NCBI GenBank assembly: GCA_963778185.1
Contig: CAVZTF010000002.1
Coordinates: 186,001 to 250,000 of the forward strand
Reading direction: 5' to 3'
From: RPQJ01 sp963778185
GTDB taxonomy: Bacteria > Pseudomonadota > Gammaproteobacteria > Steroidobacterales > Steroidobacteraceae
Length of the DNA stretch: 64,000 bases
The translations under genes and the position numbers were made by a program. This document shows positions 8,935-17,706 of the stretch, piece by piece (positions within the stretch are counted from its first letter, which is position 1; each line of letters begins with the position of its first letter). A model generated the notes under the pieces. That model saw nothing but the letters and a program-made list of their open reading frames with translations, was not told the origin of the DNA and did not search any database.

Positions 8935-9672
8935 ATGCCAGCCGCGGCCGCGAAGACGCTCTTCATCTCCGACCTGCACCTCGATGCGGCGAGTCCCGGG
9001 ATCGCGCGGCAGTTCCTCGCCTTCCTGGACGGCGAGGCGCGCACCGCCGCCGCGCTCTACATCCTCGGCGACCTGTTCGAAACCTGGGTGGGCGACGACG
9101 ACCCGGACCCGGCGGGCCGCGAGATTGTCAGCTCGCTGCGCCGCCTGACGGAGACCGGCGTGCCCTGCTGCGTCATGCACGGCAACCGGGACTTCCTGCT
9201 GGGCGAGCGCTTCTGCCGGGACACCGGTGCCCGCCTGCTCGACGACCGCACGGTAATCGACCTTTACGGCGAGCGCGTGCTGCTGATGCACGGAGACGCG
9301 CTTTGCACGGATGACGTGAGCTACCAGCGCCTGCGTCGCATCCTGCGTCATCCCGTGACGCGCTGGATTTTCCGGCACATGACCCTGGACCAGCGGCGTG
9401 CCCTCGCCCGCCGGCTCCGCGAGGGCAGCCGCCTGCACGTGGGCGAGACCGCGCCCGAGATCATGGACGTCAACGCAGCCGCGGTCGTCGAAGCGTTCCA
9501 GCGCGCGGGCGTCCGCACCCTGATCCACGGGCACACGCATCGGCCGGCCGTGCACGATCTCGTCGTCGACGGCGCGCAAGGCCATCGGATCGTGCTCGGG
9601 GACTGGTATACGCAAGGCAGCGTGCTCGAGTGGTCTCGAGACGGTTTCGCGTTGCGCTCGCTGCCTCGCTGA
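8935..9672 (+). CDS. lpxH: UDP-2,3-diacylglucosamine diphosphatase LpxH
   Basis: A 245-residue calcineurin-like metallophosphoesterase that cleaves UDP-2,3-diacylglucosamine to lipid X at the inner membrane in lipid A synthesis. Metal-binding motifs are in order: FISDLHLD (about 10), LGDLFETWVGDDD (40-52), MHGNRDFLLG (80-90), LMHGDALCTDD (about 115) and IHGHTHRPAVH (about 195), with C-terminal VLGDWYTQGS. The first codons (MPAAAAKTLFISDLHL) place the ATG at 8935. Its presence confirms a Gram-negative envelope with lipid A. Confidence 0.95.
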   Translation: MPAAAAKTLFISDLHLDAASPGIARQFLAFLDGEARTAAALYILGDLFETWVGDDDPDPAGREIVSSLRRLTETGVPCCVMHGNRDFLLGERFCRDTGARLLDDRTVIDLYGERVLLMHGDALCTDDVSYQRLRRILRHPVTRWIFRHMTLDQRRALARRLREGSRLHVGETAPEIMDVNAAAVVEAFQRAGVRTLIHGHTHRPAVHDLVVDGAQGHRIVLGDWYTQGSVLEWSRDGFALRSLPR

Positions 9673-9700
9673 ATCTGCGGAACGGCGACTCCGTGGACCG

Positions 9701-9754
9701 GGCGTCTACGGGGGTGGACGGGCACCGAGACCCCCGCACCCCGGACCGGACGCC
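9701..9754. terminator. Imperfect hairpin between convergent lpxH and miaE
   Basis: CGGGGGT (9709-9715) pairs with ACCCCCG (9730-9736), and outer GGCGTC (9701-9706) pairs with GACGCC (9749-9754). It sits in the 115-bp convergent gap, so a bidirectional terminator is plausible, but there is no T-run on either side. Confidence 0.35.
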
Positions 9755-9787
9755 ACAACCGCACGCTGACGCTGGAACCCAGCTCGG

Positions 9788-10378
9788 TTACGCAGGCGTA
9801 CCCGAATGAAACCGAAACTCCGGATCAGGCGCCGTCGCAAGCTCCGCCTCGACGACCGCGAGTTCGTCGAGCCTGGCCCGAACGTCCGAACCACGCTTTT
9901 CGGCGAGCCGCAGGTAGAGGCCGGCGTGGCGAGCTTCGGAGGCGGCAAGCGAGGCGTAGAACCCCGCCAGTGGCTCCCCCAGCCGCTCGACCAGCCCCAT
10001 GAACCGCTCATGCGAGCGCGCCTCGATCAGTGCGCCGCAGAGCAGCAGGTCCACGCAACGCTCGGGCTCCGTGCGACGCAGGGCCCTCCGCAATCCTTCC
10101 GCGTACCGCGACGGACTCAACCGCCGGAAGGGAACCCCGAGCTCGCTCAACTTATGCTGCACCAGCTCGAAATGCCGCAGTTCCTCCCGCGCGAGCTTCG
10201 ACATGCGGTTCGCGAGGTCGAAATCCTCGGGGTAGGCGAACATCAGCGAGAGCGCCGTCGACGCCGCTTTCTTCTCGCAGTTGGCGTGGTCGATCAGCAG
10301 CTCCCCCCAACGCCCGGCGGCGGTGGCGAACCACGACGGATCGGTGGGGGCGCGCAAGACCTCCCCCGGTGGCGCCAT
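9788..10378 (-). CDS. miaE: tRNA-(ms2io6A37) hydroxylase MiaE-like di-iron protein
   Basis: A 196-residue ferritin-like helical protein. The carboxylate/His motifs of the MiaE family are present: NCEKKAASTAL, REELRHFELVQ, EARSHERFMGL and SEARHAGLY, giving paired ExxH iron ligands. The family uses O2 to hydroxylate the isopentenyl group of ms2i6A37 in tRNAs reading UNN codons. The start ATG overlaps the stop of the upstream kinase gene by one base, so the two are likely cotranslated. The usual partner genes miaA and miaB are not in the window. Confidence 0.85.
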   Translation of the reverse strand: MAPPGEVLRAPTDPSWFATAAGRWGELLIDHANCEKKAASTALSLMFAYPEDFDLANRMSKLAREELRHFELVQHKLSELGVPFRRLSPSRYAEGLRRALRRTEPERCVDLLLCGALIEARSHERFMGLVERLGEPLAGFYASLAASEARHAGLYLRLAEKRGSDVRARLDELAVVEAELATAPDPEFRFHSGTPA

Positions 10379-11628
10379 CAGGCCGCGATTCCTGCGAGCA
10401 GTTCGTCGATGCGCGCGGCGATGTCGGCCGCCGTCTGCGGCCGATCCTCCGGGCGCTTGGCGAGCAGGTCGTCGAGCAGCGGCTGCAGGTGGGCCAGCGC
10501 CTCGGGCAGGCGTGGAACGGGCGTGTTCGCGTGCTTGTAGATCACGGCGAGCGGCGTCTCGGCGACGAACGGCTTCTGCCCGGTGAGCATCTCGTGCAGC
10601 ACCACTCCCAGGCTGTAGAGGTCGCTGCGCGCGTCGAGCGCCGCGCCGTGGCCCTGCTCCGGGCTCATGTAATGCGGCGTGCCGAAGATCGCGCCGACGC
10701 CGGTGATGTCGCTCTCCAGGCCGAGCTGCCGGGCCAGGCCGAAGTCGATGAACGCGAGGCTGCCGTCGTCGCGCATCAGCACGTTGCCCGGCTTCACGTC
10801 CCGGTGCAGCACGCCGATGGCGTGCAGCGCGCCGAGCGCGGCGGCGAGTTGCCGCAGGTAGCCGAGCGCGGTGCGCCACGGCAGCGGCTCGCGCATGCGC
10901 GAGCGCAGGTCGCCGCCCGGGAAGTATTCCATCGCCAGGTAGACGTGGTCGTCGGCGACGCCGAGGTCGTAGATGCACGCGATGTTCGGGTGCGCGAGGT
11001 GCGCGACGAGGTCGTACTCGCGCAGGAAGCGGTCGAAGGTCGTGCCGCCCTCGACCACGTCCGGCACCTGGCGGAAGATCTTGAGCACGCGCTGCTCGCC
11101 GGTGCGCACGGACTCGGCGAGGAACACGCTCGAGGAGCCGCCGACGGCGAGGCGCCGCAGGCAGCGGTGGCCGCGAATGCGCACCGAGCCGAAGCAGTCG
11201 TCGGGCCGCGGCTCGAGCGCCGTGCGCGAGGCGTGGGCCAGCACGTTACGGCGCTTCGCCAGCGCCGCGCGCATCACCGTGGCGAACTGCGAATGTTCGA
11301 AATCGAGCCGCGCGAGCACGTGCGCCGCGCCGGACTGCGCCGCGCGGATCGAGATGGGCCCCTCGCAGTGGGGGCCGAAATAGACGATCGGCGGGAACTG
11401 CGCCCGCTCGCTCAGGTCCTCGAGCCACTCGAGGCCGCGCCCTTCCTGCACCTCGTGGTCGAGCAGCACCACGTCGTAAGCCGAGCCGGTGAAGCCGGGC
11501 TGCAGTCGACCGCGCGTCGCGGGCTCGTACTCTGCCGGCAGTGCGTCGCGCCACTCGAGGGTGACGTGGTGCGCGAGCAGCTGCCGGTACTCGGGTCGGT
11601 CGCTGACGATGAGCACCTTCACCGTCAC
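10378..11628 (-). CDS. Receiver-domain / Ser-Thr protein kinase fusion
   Basis: A 416-residue protein with two domains. Residues 1-120 look like a CheY-type receiver: IVSD10 acidic pocket and VVLLD57 as candidate phospho-acceptor; the conserved Lys near position 109 is not obvious, so it may be degenerate. Residues 155-414 form a Hanks-type kinase with a variant glycine loop (GGSSSV, about 163-168), Lys183 in RVLKIF, catalytic HRDVKPGN (275-282), IDFGLAR (294-300) and SPEQ. No transmembrane segment is seen, so it is probably cytosolic. It sits between glycerate kinase and miaE in one minus-strand run (overlapping stops and starts). Its substrate and input are unknown. Confidence 0.85.
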   Translation of the reverse strand: MTVKVLIVSDRPEYRQLLAHHVTLEWRDALPAEYEPATRGRLQPGFTGSAYDVVLLDHEVQEGRGLEWLEDLSERAQFPPIVYFGPHCEGPISIRAAQSGAAHVLARLDFEHSQFATVMRAALAKRRNVLAHASRTALEPRPDDCFGSVRIRGHRCLRRLAVGGSSSVFLAESVRTGEQRVLKIFRQVPDVVEGGTTFDRFLREYDLVAHLAHPNIACIYDLGVADDHVYLAMEYFPGGDLRSRMREPLPWRTALGYLRQLAAALGALHAIGVLHRDVKPGNVLMRDDGSLAFIDFGLARQLGLESDITGVGAIFGTPHYMSPEQGHGAALDARSDLYSLGVVLHEMLTGQKPFVAETPLAVIYKHANTPVPRLPEALAHLQPLLDDLLAKRPEDRPQTAADIAARIDELLAGIAA

Positions 11629-12860
11629 TCAGCGTCCCCCGCTTTGAGTCCAAGCACCAGGTCGCCGACGTTGGTGAGCGTCGGTCCCGTGTACACGAGG
11701 TCTCCAGACGCCTCGAGGAAGGTTCCCGAATCTGCATGGGCGAGGCAGGCCTGCGCATCGAGCCCCGCGTCGAGGCCCCGCGCGCACGAGCCACCGTCGA
11801 CGAGGCCGCCGGCGTCATCGCCAGCGCCGTCCTGTCCATCGGTCCCGGCCGCGAGCAGCGCCGTCTCGTGATTGCCCGCGAGCGCGATCGCCGCGGCCAG
11901 CGCGAGGTGCTGGTTGCGGCCGCCGCTGCCGGGATTCGCCGGCAACCGCACGGTGGACTCGCCGCCCCAGACCAACAGGCTGCCCTGCGCCGCGTCCTGC
12001 ACGGCCCGCGCAAAGCGGGATCCGAGGATCGCCGCGTTGCCGCGGAAACGCCGGCGCGCCTCGCGCACCTCGAGCCCCCGCGCCAGGGCGTGCCTTGCCG
12101 CCGCGTGGCACGCCTGCCGCACGTTGGCGACGATCCGGTACGGGATCGTGGGCAGGCCGCCGGGGTGGACGCCGTCGGGCGCGTGCAGCAGGCCCGAACC
12201 GATCACGGCGGGATCGTCACCCGGCACGTCCGAAATCATGAGCGCGTGGCAACGGCGCCGGCCGGCGAGCACCGCCAGGCCGCCGCCCTTCAGCCGCGAC
12301 AGCGCACGCCGGCGAGCATTGATCTCGCCGATGCCCATGCCACTGGCCAGTGCGCGGGAACTCATCGCCTGCAGGTCCTCCAGGGTCACGCCGTCCGCCA
12401 GCCATTCCACCAGGCTCGAGGCGCCCCCCGAGACCAGGAACAGCAGTTGCGCGTCGTGCGGCGCGCGAGAAACGAAATCCGCCACGGCCAGTCCCGCGGC
12501 TAGGCTGTGTTCGTCCGGCACCGGATGCGTCGATGCGAGCACCCGCACCCGCGAGTCGCTCGCGACGGCCGCCGGGCAGTGGCCGGGCTTGGTCACCACG
12601 ATCGCCTCGCCCAGGCGCTCGCCGAGTGCATCGAGAGCGCCGTACGCCATGGCGCCCGCGGACTTGCCGACCGAGACCAGGCGCCAGTCGCCCGGCAACG
12701 GTTCTCGCGCGAGCTCACGGGCTACGCAGGTCCTCGCATCCACCGCGGCCAGCGCCGCGCCCAGGCACTCGAGCAGCAGCGGCCGCGCGCCGCCGCCCGG
12801 TCGCAACGGCTCAAGGGCCGCCGACGACCTTGAGCGTACCGCGACCGGCTGCGGATGCAT
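11625..12860 (-). CDS. Glycerate 2-kinase (MOFRL/TtuD family)
   Basis: A 411-residue DUF4147/MOFRL-type glycerate kinase. Recognisable blocks are LVSVGKSAGAMAYGAL, VVTKPGHCPA, STHPVPDEHSLAAG, LFLVSGGASSLVEWLADG, ISDVPGDDPAVIGSGLL, LLVWGGESTVRLP and the MOFRL region GRNQHLALAAAI with LLAAGTDGQDGAGDDAGG. It phosphorylates D-glycerate to 2-phosphoglycerate. The ATG at 12860 overlaps the purF 3' end by about 50 nt; an internal start closer to LEPLRPGGG is possible. The stop overlaps the kinase start (TGA/ATG). Confidence 0.85.
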   Translation of the reverse strand: MHPQPVAVRSRSSAALEPLRPGGGARPLLLECLGAALAAVDARTCVARELAREPLPGDWRLVSVGKSAGAMAYGALDALGERLGEAIVVTKPGHCPAAVASDSRVRVLASTHPVPDEHSLAAGLAVADFVSRAPHDAQLLFLVSGGASSLVEWLADGVTLEDLQAMSSRALASGMGIGEINARRRALSRLKGGGLAVLAGRRRCHALMISDVPGDDPAVIGSGLLHAPDGVHPGGLPTIPYRIVANVRQACHAAARHALARGLEVREARRRFRGNAAILGSRFARAVQDAAQGSLLVWGGESTVRLPANPGSGGRNQHLALAAAIALAGNHETALLAAGTDGQDGAGDDAGGLVDGGSCARGLDAGLDAQACLAHADSGTFLEASGDLVYTGPTLTNVGDLVLGLKAGDAE

Positions 12861-14328
12861 TGCGCTGTGCCTTGGCCTGGTCGGAGCGCTCCGCCTGCAG
12901 GCGCGCGAGGTAGTCGGGCGTGATGTCCCCGGTGACGTACTCGCCGGAGAAGCAGGAGGTGTCGAAATCGACGACTCGCGCGTCGTGGTGGCGTACCGCG
13001 CGCACGAGGTCCTCGAGGTCCTGGTAGATGAGCCAGTCGGCACCGATGATGCGCGCCACCTCGTCCTCGCTGCGGCCCGCGGCAACGAGCTCCGAGGCCG
13101 CCGGCATGTCGATGCCGTAGACGTTGGGGTGGCGCACCGGAGGCGCGGCGGACGCGAAGTACACGCTCTTCGCCCCGGCCTCGCGCGCGACCTCGATGAT
13201 CTGCGCCGAGGTCGTGCCGCGCACGATCGAGTCGTCGACCAGCAGCACGTTCTTGCCGCGGAACTCGAGGTCGATCGCGTTCAGCTTGCTGCGCACCGAT
13301 TTCGAGCGCAGCTCCTGGCCCGGCATGATGAAGGTGCGGCCGATGTAGCGGTTCTTGATGAAGCCCTCGCGGTACTTCACGCCGAGCAGCTGCGCGACCT
13401 GCAGTGCGCTGGTGCGACTCGTGTCGGGGATCGGGATCACGACGTCGATGTCGTGCTCGGGCCGCTCCCGCCGGATCTTCTCCGCGAGCAGCTCGCCCAT
13501 CCGCAGCCGCGCCTTGTACACGGAGATGTTGTCGATGATCGAGTCCGGCCGCGCGAAATAGACGTACTCGAAGATGCACGGCGTGTGGCGGACGACGGCC
13601 GCGCACTGCTGCGAGTGCAGGCGGCCCTGCTCGTCGACGTACACGGCCTCGCCCGGACCGACGTCGCGCAGCAGGCGGTAACCCGCCTGGTCGAGCGCCA
13701 CGCTCTCCGAGGCGAGCATGTACTCGCGGCCGCGCGGCGTATCGCGCGTGCCGATCACGAGCGGGCGGATGCCGTTCGGGTCGCGGAAGCCGAGCACGCC
13801 GTGGCCGAGGATCATCGTCACGACGGCGTAGGCGCCGCGCACGCGCCGGTAGACCGCGCTCACCGCTGAGAAGATGTCGGACGCCGAGGCATGCGGCGTG
13901 CTGAAGCGCTGCAACTCGCTCGCGAGCACGTTCAGCAGTACTTCGGAATCGGACGAGGTATTGAGGTGGCGGCGGTCCTCGCGGATCAGCACGTCGGCGA
14001 GTTCCGCGGCGTTGGTGAGGTTGCCATTGTGCGCGAGGCAGATGCCGAAGGGAGCGTTCACGTAGAACGGCTGCGCCTCGGCCGAGGTGTCGCAGCCGGC
14101 CGTCGGGTAGCGCACGTGGCCGATGCCCACGTTGCCCTTCAGCTGCACCATGTGCCGTTGCTGGAAGACGTCGCGCACGAGCCCCTTGTCCTTGCGCTCG
14201 AAGAGCTCGCCCGCGTCCGCGGTCATGATTCCCGCGGCGTCCTGGCCGCGGTGCTGCAGCACCGTCAGTGCGTCATAGATCTGCTGGTTGGCGGGACTGA
14301 AACCGACGATGCCGACGATGCCGCACAT
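12811..14328 (-). CDS. purF: Amidophosphoribosyltransferase PurF
   Basis: A 505-residue enzyme of first-step purine synthesis (PRPP + Gln to phosphoribosylamine). Cys2 in MCGIVGIVG is the N-terminal nucleophile after Met removal. The glutaminase domain includes QHRGQDAAGI and LAHNGNLTNA; the phosphoribosyltransferase domain has VVIPIPDTSRTSAL and the PRPP loop NVLLVDDSIVRGTTS. The order purF after cvpA, dedD, folC and accD is the classical gammaproteobacterial arrangement. It starts 9 nt after cvpA ends. Confidence 0.97.
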   Translation of the reverse strand: MCGIVGIVGFSPANQQIYDALTVLQHRGQDAAGIMTADAGELFERKDKGLVRDVFQQRHMVQLKGNVGIGHVRYPTAGCDTSAEAQPFYVNAPFGICLAHNGNLTNAAELADVLIREDRRHLNTSSDSEVLLNVLASELQRFSTPHASASDIFSAVSAVYRRVRGAYAVVTMILGHGVLGFRDPNGIRPLVIGTRDTPRGREYMLASESVALDQAGYRLLRDVGPGEAVYVDEQGRLHSQQCAAVVRHTPCIFEYVYFARPDSIIDNISVYKARLRMGELLAEKIRRERPEHDIDVVIPIPDTSRTSALQVAQLLGVKYREGFIKNRYIGRTFIMPGQELRSKSVRSKLNAIDLEFRGKNVLLVDDSIVRGTTSAQIIEVAREAGAKSVYFASAAPPVRHPNVYGIDMPAASELVAAGRSEDEVARIIGADWLIYQDLEDLVRAVRHHDARVVDFDTSCFSGEYVTGDITPDYLARLQAERSDQAKAQRNASAAGRGTLKVVGGP

Positions 14329-14337
14329 GGTCCCGCC

Positions 14338-14847
14338 TCAGGATCCGTTTTCCGGAAGGGTGCCTTCGATCACGTCGCGGCCCGTCTCGACGTAGCCGCG
14401 CAGCACGGTCGCCATCTCCTCGCCGAGTGGCATGAGCAGCGACGAATTCCACCACGGTTCGCGATCGAGCTCGGCAGCCTGTGCCAGCATGACGGCGAAC
14501 CCGACGATCACGGCGCCGCGCACCAGTCCGAACACCGAGCCGAGCACCCGGTCGACGGTGAGGGTGAGACCGGAGCGCTGCACCAGCCAGCTCAGCAGGC
14601 TGCCGATGATCCAGCTGGCGATCACCACGGCGAGCAGCACCAGGGCGCGAGCGAGCCACACCTGCAGCTCCGTGCCGGCAAGGGCCCCGCCGAGGTAGGG
14701 CTGGACGACGCTCGCATAGCGCCAGGCGAGCCACAGGCCGACCAGCCAGCCGAGCAGCGCGATGGACTCGCGGAGGAACCCGCGAATTGCACCGAACAGG
14801 ACGGACAACAGCACTGCGGCGGCAAGGATATAGTCCACTGTCGTCAT
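14338..14847 (-). CDS. cvpA: CvpA family inner-membrane protein
   Basis: A 169-residue protein with four hydrophobic segments (about 7-25, 28-48, 65-85 and 100-125) and the family signature FGAIRGFLRESIALLGWLVG. The C-terminal part is soluble. CvpA homologues affect envelope homeostasis and colicin V production; the biochemical role is unresolved. It is located directly upstream of purF, the position it takes in Escherichia and Pseudomonas relatives. Confidence 0.92.
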   Translation of the reverse strand: MTTVDYILAAAVLLSVLFGAIRGFLRESIALLGWLVGLWLAWRYASVVQPYLGGALAGTELQVWLARALVLLAVVIASWIIGSLLSWLVQRSGLTLTVDRVLGSVFGLVRGAVIVGFAVMLAQAAELDREPWWNSSLLMPLGEEMATVLRGYVETGRDVIEGTLPENGS

Positions 14848-14903
14848 TCGGCTGTCGTCCTGTCCTCGCGGCTCGAGAGGCCGCGGATTTTAGCAGAGCG
14901 GGG

Positions 14904-15515
14904 TCAGTCGTTCGCGACGACCGTCGCGGGCAGGCCCCGGGCCCTCAGGCGGGCCGCCAGGCGGTCTGCGTCGGCCCTTGCGGGCTCCGGGCCCACCCGA
15001 ACCCGGTGCAGGGTCTTGCCAGAACGGGAAACGGGCGATTCGTACGACCTGAAGCCGGCCGCGCCGAGTTCCTCGACGAGTTTGCGCGCCGTGCCGGCCG
15101 AGCCGAAAGCCCCAACCTGCACGGCCCAGCCACCCTTGGCCGGGGCCGTGGCCGTGGCCGGCGTCCGCGGTGCGGGCTCGGCGACGACCGGCGGAGCTGC
15201 CGCAGGGGTGGAATTTTCAGGCCTTTCGGTCACGACGGGCTCTTGCGCCACCGGCTCGGGCCTGGACTCGGGCTCGGGTTCGCGGCTAACGGCCGGCTCG
15301 GGCGTCGCGGCAGGCCCGGTCGGTGCCGGCGCGACCTCGACAGGGGCGCCACCCTTCAGGTCGATCGTGTAGGTGCGCGTGGCGCGCGACCCGGCCTCGG
15401 CGTCCGGCTCGGGTTGGGACGCCTTGCGCCCGGACAGCAGTTCCGGGACCACCAGCACGACCAGCGCGACGAGGACGGCGCCGCCGATCAGCCTAGCCTT
15501 CAGTGATTGGTCCAT
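14904..15515 (-). CDS. dedD: SPOR-domain protein DedD
   Basis: A 203-residue bitopic protein: short cytoplasmic start (MDQSLKAR), one transmembrane helix (LIGGAVLVALVVLVVPELL), a long Pro/Glu/Ala/Thr-rich periplasmic linker (about 35-125), then a C-terminal SPOR domain (WAVQVGAFGSAGTARKLVEE to the end), which binds denuded septal peptidoglycan. It is expected to localise to the division site. It lies 3 nt after folC and 56 nt before cvpA. Confidence 0.9.
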   Translation of the reverse strand: MDQSLKARLIGGAVLVALVVLVVPELLSGRKASQPEPDAEAGSRATRTYTIDLKGGAPVEVAPAPTGPAATPEPAVSREPEPESRPEPVAQEPVVTERPENSTPAAAPPVVAEPAPRTPATATAPAKGGWAVQVGAFGSAGTARKLVEELGAAGFRSYESPVSRSGKTLHRVRVGPEPARADADRLAARLRARGLPATVVAND

Positions 15516-15518
15516 GGG

Positions 15519-16805
15519 TCAACGAATTATACGCAGGTGGGTGAGCGCCGGCCCCACCGTGTGGAATGAGCCGAAGACGACCACGCGATCACCCTCGCGT
15601 GCCGTATTGGCCGCGAGTTCCATGGCCTCGGCGATGCTGCCAACCGCAGTCATGTCGATGCCGGCGGACGTCCCGCGCTGCGCGAGGTCCTCGCCGTCGA
15701 GTCCGCGCGGTCCTTCGGTTGTCGCCGCGAACCAGCTGTCGATGCGGCTGCCGAGCGGACCGAGGACCCCCGCGACGTCCTTGTCGGCCAGCATGCCGCA
15801 GACCGCGACCGTGCGACCGGGCACGGGCCAGCGCGCAAGATTCGCCGCGAGCACCCGTGACGAATCGGGATTGTGCGCGACATCGAGCACCCACTCGAAC
15901 CCGCGCGGGTCGGGGATGCGCTGGAAGCGTCCCGGCAGGCGGGTCGTGCGCAGCCCCTCCTCCACGGCGGCGCGCGTGAGCGGCAAACGCGCGGTCAGCT
16001 GCCGCAGCGCCGCGATCGCGGTCGCGGCGTTCGCCACTTGCATGTCGCCCGCGAGCGCCGGCGGAGGCAGCGCATCGAGCCGCCCGGCCGCGTCGCGATA
16101 GTTCCAGGACCCGTCCGCACGTGGCTCACCGTCGAAGTCGCGGCCACGGACCATGAGCCGCGCGCCAAGATCGTGCCCCAGTGCCAGCAAGGAATCTGGC
16201 GGCGCATCCGTACCGACCACCGCCGGCCGGCCGGCGCGGAAGATGCCTGCCTTCTCGCGGCCGATCGTCCCGACGTCCGCCCCGAGCCACTCCATGTGGT
16301 CGAGGCCGACCGATACGACCACGGCCACGTCCGGGTCGACGAGGTTCACCGCGTCGAGCCGCCCGCCCATGCCGACCTCGAGCACGATCGCCGACGGCGC
16401 GGCCGTCTCGAACACCAGCAGGGCGGCCAGCGCATTGAATTCGAAGAAGGTGAGCGAGTCGCCGACCAACGCGTCGGTGATGCGCTCGAACGCCGCGACC
16501 AGCGATGCATCCGACAGCTCCACGCCGTCGAGCTGGATGCGCTCGCGGTAGTCGACGAGGTGCGGCGAGGTGAAGGTTCCCACCCGGTAGCCAGCCGCGC
16601 GCAACATCGCCGCGAGGAACGCGACGACCGAGCCCTTGCCGTTGGTGCCGCCGACCGTGATGACCGGCTGCGCGGGCGCGTGCCAGCCGGTGCGCGCCAG
16701 CACGCGCCTGACGCGGTCGAGGCCGAGCTCGATCGCCTGCGGATGCAGTGCCTGCTGCCACGCGAGCCAGTCGTCGAGACGGGGAAACCGGGGCCCCAAG
16801 GGCAC
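15519..16805 (-). CDS. folC: Bifunctional dihydrofolate / folylpolyglutamate synthase FolC
   Basis: A 428-residue Mur-ligase-type enzyme that adds glutamate to dihydropteroate and to folates. The ATP loop TVGGTNGKGSVVAF (about 50-63), TSPHLVDYRERIQLDG, FFEFNALAALLVFE, LEVGMGGRLDAVN and the C-terminal VLDVAHNPDSS are all present, with length typical of the family. It starts 1 nt after accD stops and its end is 3 nt from dedD, so the operon is tightly packed. Confidence 0.95.
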   Translation of the reverse strand: MPLGPRFPRLDDWLAWQQALHPQAIELGLDRVRRVLARTGWHAPAQPVITVGGTNGKGSVVAFLAAMLRAAGYRVGTFTSPHLVDYRERIQLDGVELSDASLVAAFERITDALVGDSLTFFEFNALAALLVFETAAPSAIVLEVGMGGRLDAVNLVDPDVAVVVSVGLDHMEWLGADVGTIGREKAGIFRAGRPAVVGTDAPPDSLLALGHDLGARLMVRGRDFDGEPRADGSWNYRDAAGRLDALPPPALAGDMQVANAATAIAALRQLTARLPLTRAAVEEGLRTTRLPGRFQRIPDPRGFEWVLDVAHNPDSSRVLAANLARWPVPGRTVAVCGMLADKDVAGVLGPLGSRIDSWFAATTEGPRGLDGEDLAQRGTSAGIDMTAVGSIAEAMELAANTAREGDRVVVFGSFHTVGPALTHLRIIR

Positions 16806-16806
16806 C

Positions 16807-17706
16807 TCAGCCGGCAGGCTCTGCGGAGACCTCCACCACGGGCTCGCGGTGCATCATGAGCGCGAGCATCGCGGCGATGCGGTCGCGCAGGTCGCGACGG
16901 TCCACGATCATGTCGATCGCGCCGTGCTCGAGCAGGAATTCGCTGCGCTGGAACCCTTCGGGCAGGGTCTCGCGCACCGTCTGCTCGATGACGCGCGGGC
17001 CGGCGAACCCGATCAGCGCCCGCGGCTCGGCGATGTTCAAGTCGCCGAGCATCGCGAGGCTCGCCGAGACGCCGCCCGTGGTGGGATCGGTCAGCACGGA
17101 GACGAACGGCAGACGCGCCTGCGCCATGCGCGCCAGCACTGCGCTGGTCTTGCTCATCTGCAGCAGCGACAGCAGGCCTTCCTGCATCCGCGCGCCGCCG
17201 CTCGAGGAAAAGCACACGAGCGGCAACCCGTGCGCGAGGCAGTGCTCGGCGCCGCGCACGAACCGCTCGCCCACGACCGAACCCATCGAGCCGCCGAGAA
17301 AGCGGAACTCGAACGCGCAGGCCACCAGTTCGAGGCCCTTGACGGCGCCCGCCAGCACCACCAGCGCGTCCTTCTCGCCGGTGTGCTTCTGCGCCGCCGT
17401 GAGGCGGTCGCGGTACTTCTTGCTGTCGCGGAACCTGAGCGGGTCCTCGGGCTCGACCTCGGCCCCGATTTCCTGTTGGGCACCCTCGTCGAGGAAGCGG
17501 GCGAGGCGGTCGCGCGCGCCGATGCGCAGGTGATGGCTGCACTTCGGGCAGACCTGCAGGTTGCGTTCGAGCTCGGCGCGGTAGAGCACCGCATCGCAGG
17601 CCGGGCACTTGATCCAGAGCCCCTCCGGGACGGAGCGTGTGCGGCGTTCCGTCTTGATGCGGGAGGGCATGATCTTCTCGAACCAGGTCAAGTCGGTACT
17701 CCTCAC
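16807..17706 (-). CDS. accD: Acetyl-CoA carboxylase carboxyltransferase subunit beta
   Basis: A 299-residue subunit that, with AccA, transfers carboxyl from biotin to acetyl-CoA to form malonyl-CoA. An N-terminal zinc ribbon is visible (CPACDAVLYRAELERN then CPKC), followed by the crotonase-like core: FRFLGGSMGSVVGERF, FSSSGGARMQEGLLSLLQM, TTGGVSASLAMLGDL and IGFAGPRVIEQTV. Start: the first ATG (MRSTDLTWFEK) overlaps the truA stop; a second Met at residue 14 (MPSRIKTERR) is an alternative. The trpF-trpB-trpA genes often found between truA and accD are absent. Confidence 0.95.
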   Translation of the reverse strand: MRSTDLTWFEKIMPSRIKTERRTRSVPEGLWIKCPACDAVLYRAELERNLQVCPKCSHHLRIGARDRLARFLDEGAQQEIGAEVEPEDPLRFRDSKKYRDRLTAAQKHTGEKDALVVLAGAVKGLELVACAFEFRFLGGSMGSVVGERFVRGAEHCLAHGLPLVCFSSSGGARMQEGLLSLLQMSKTSAVLARMAQARLPFVSVLTDPTTGGVSASLAMLGDLNIAEPRALIGFAGPRVIEQTVRETLPEGFQRSEFLLEHGAIDMIVDRRDLRDRIAAMLALMMHREPVVEVSAEPAG

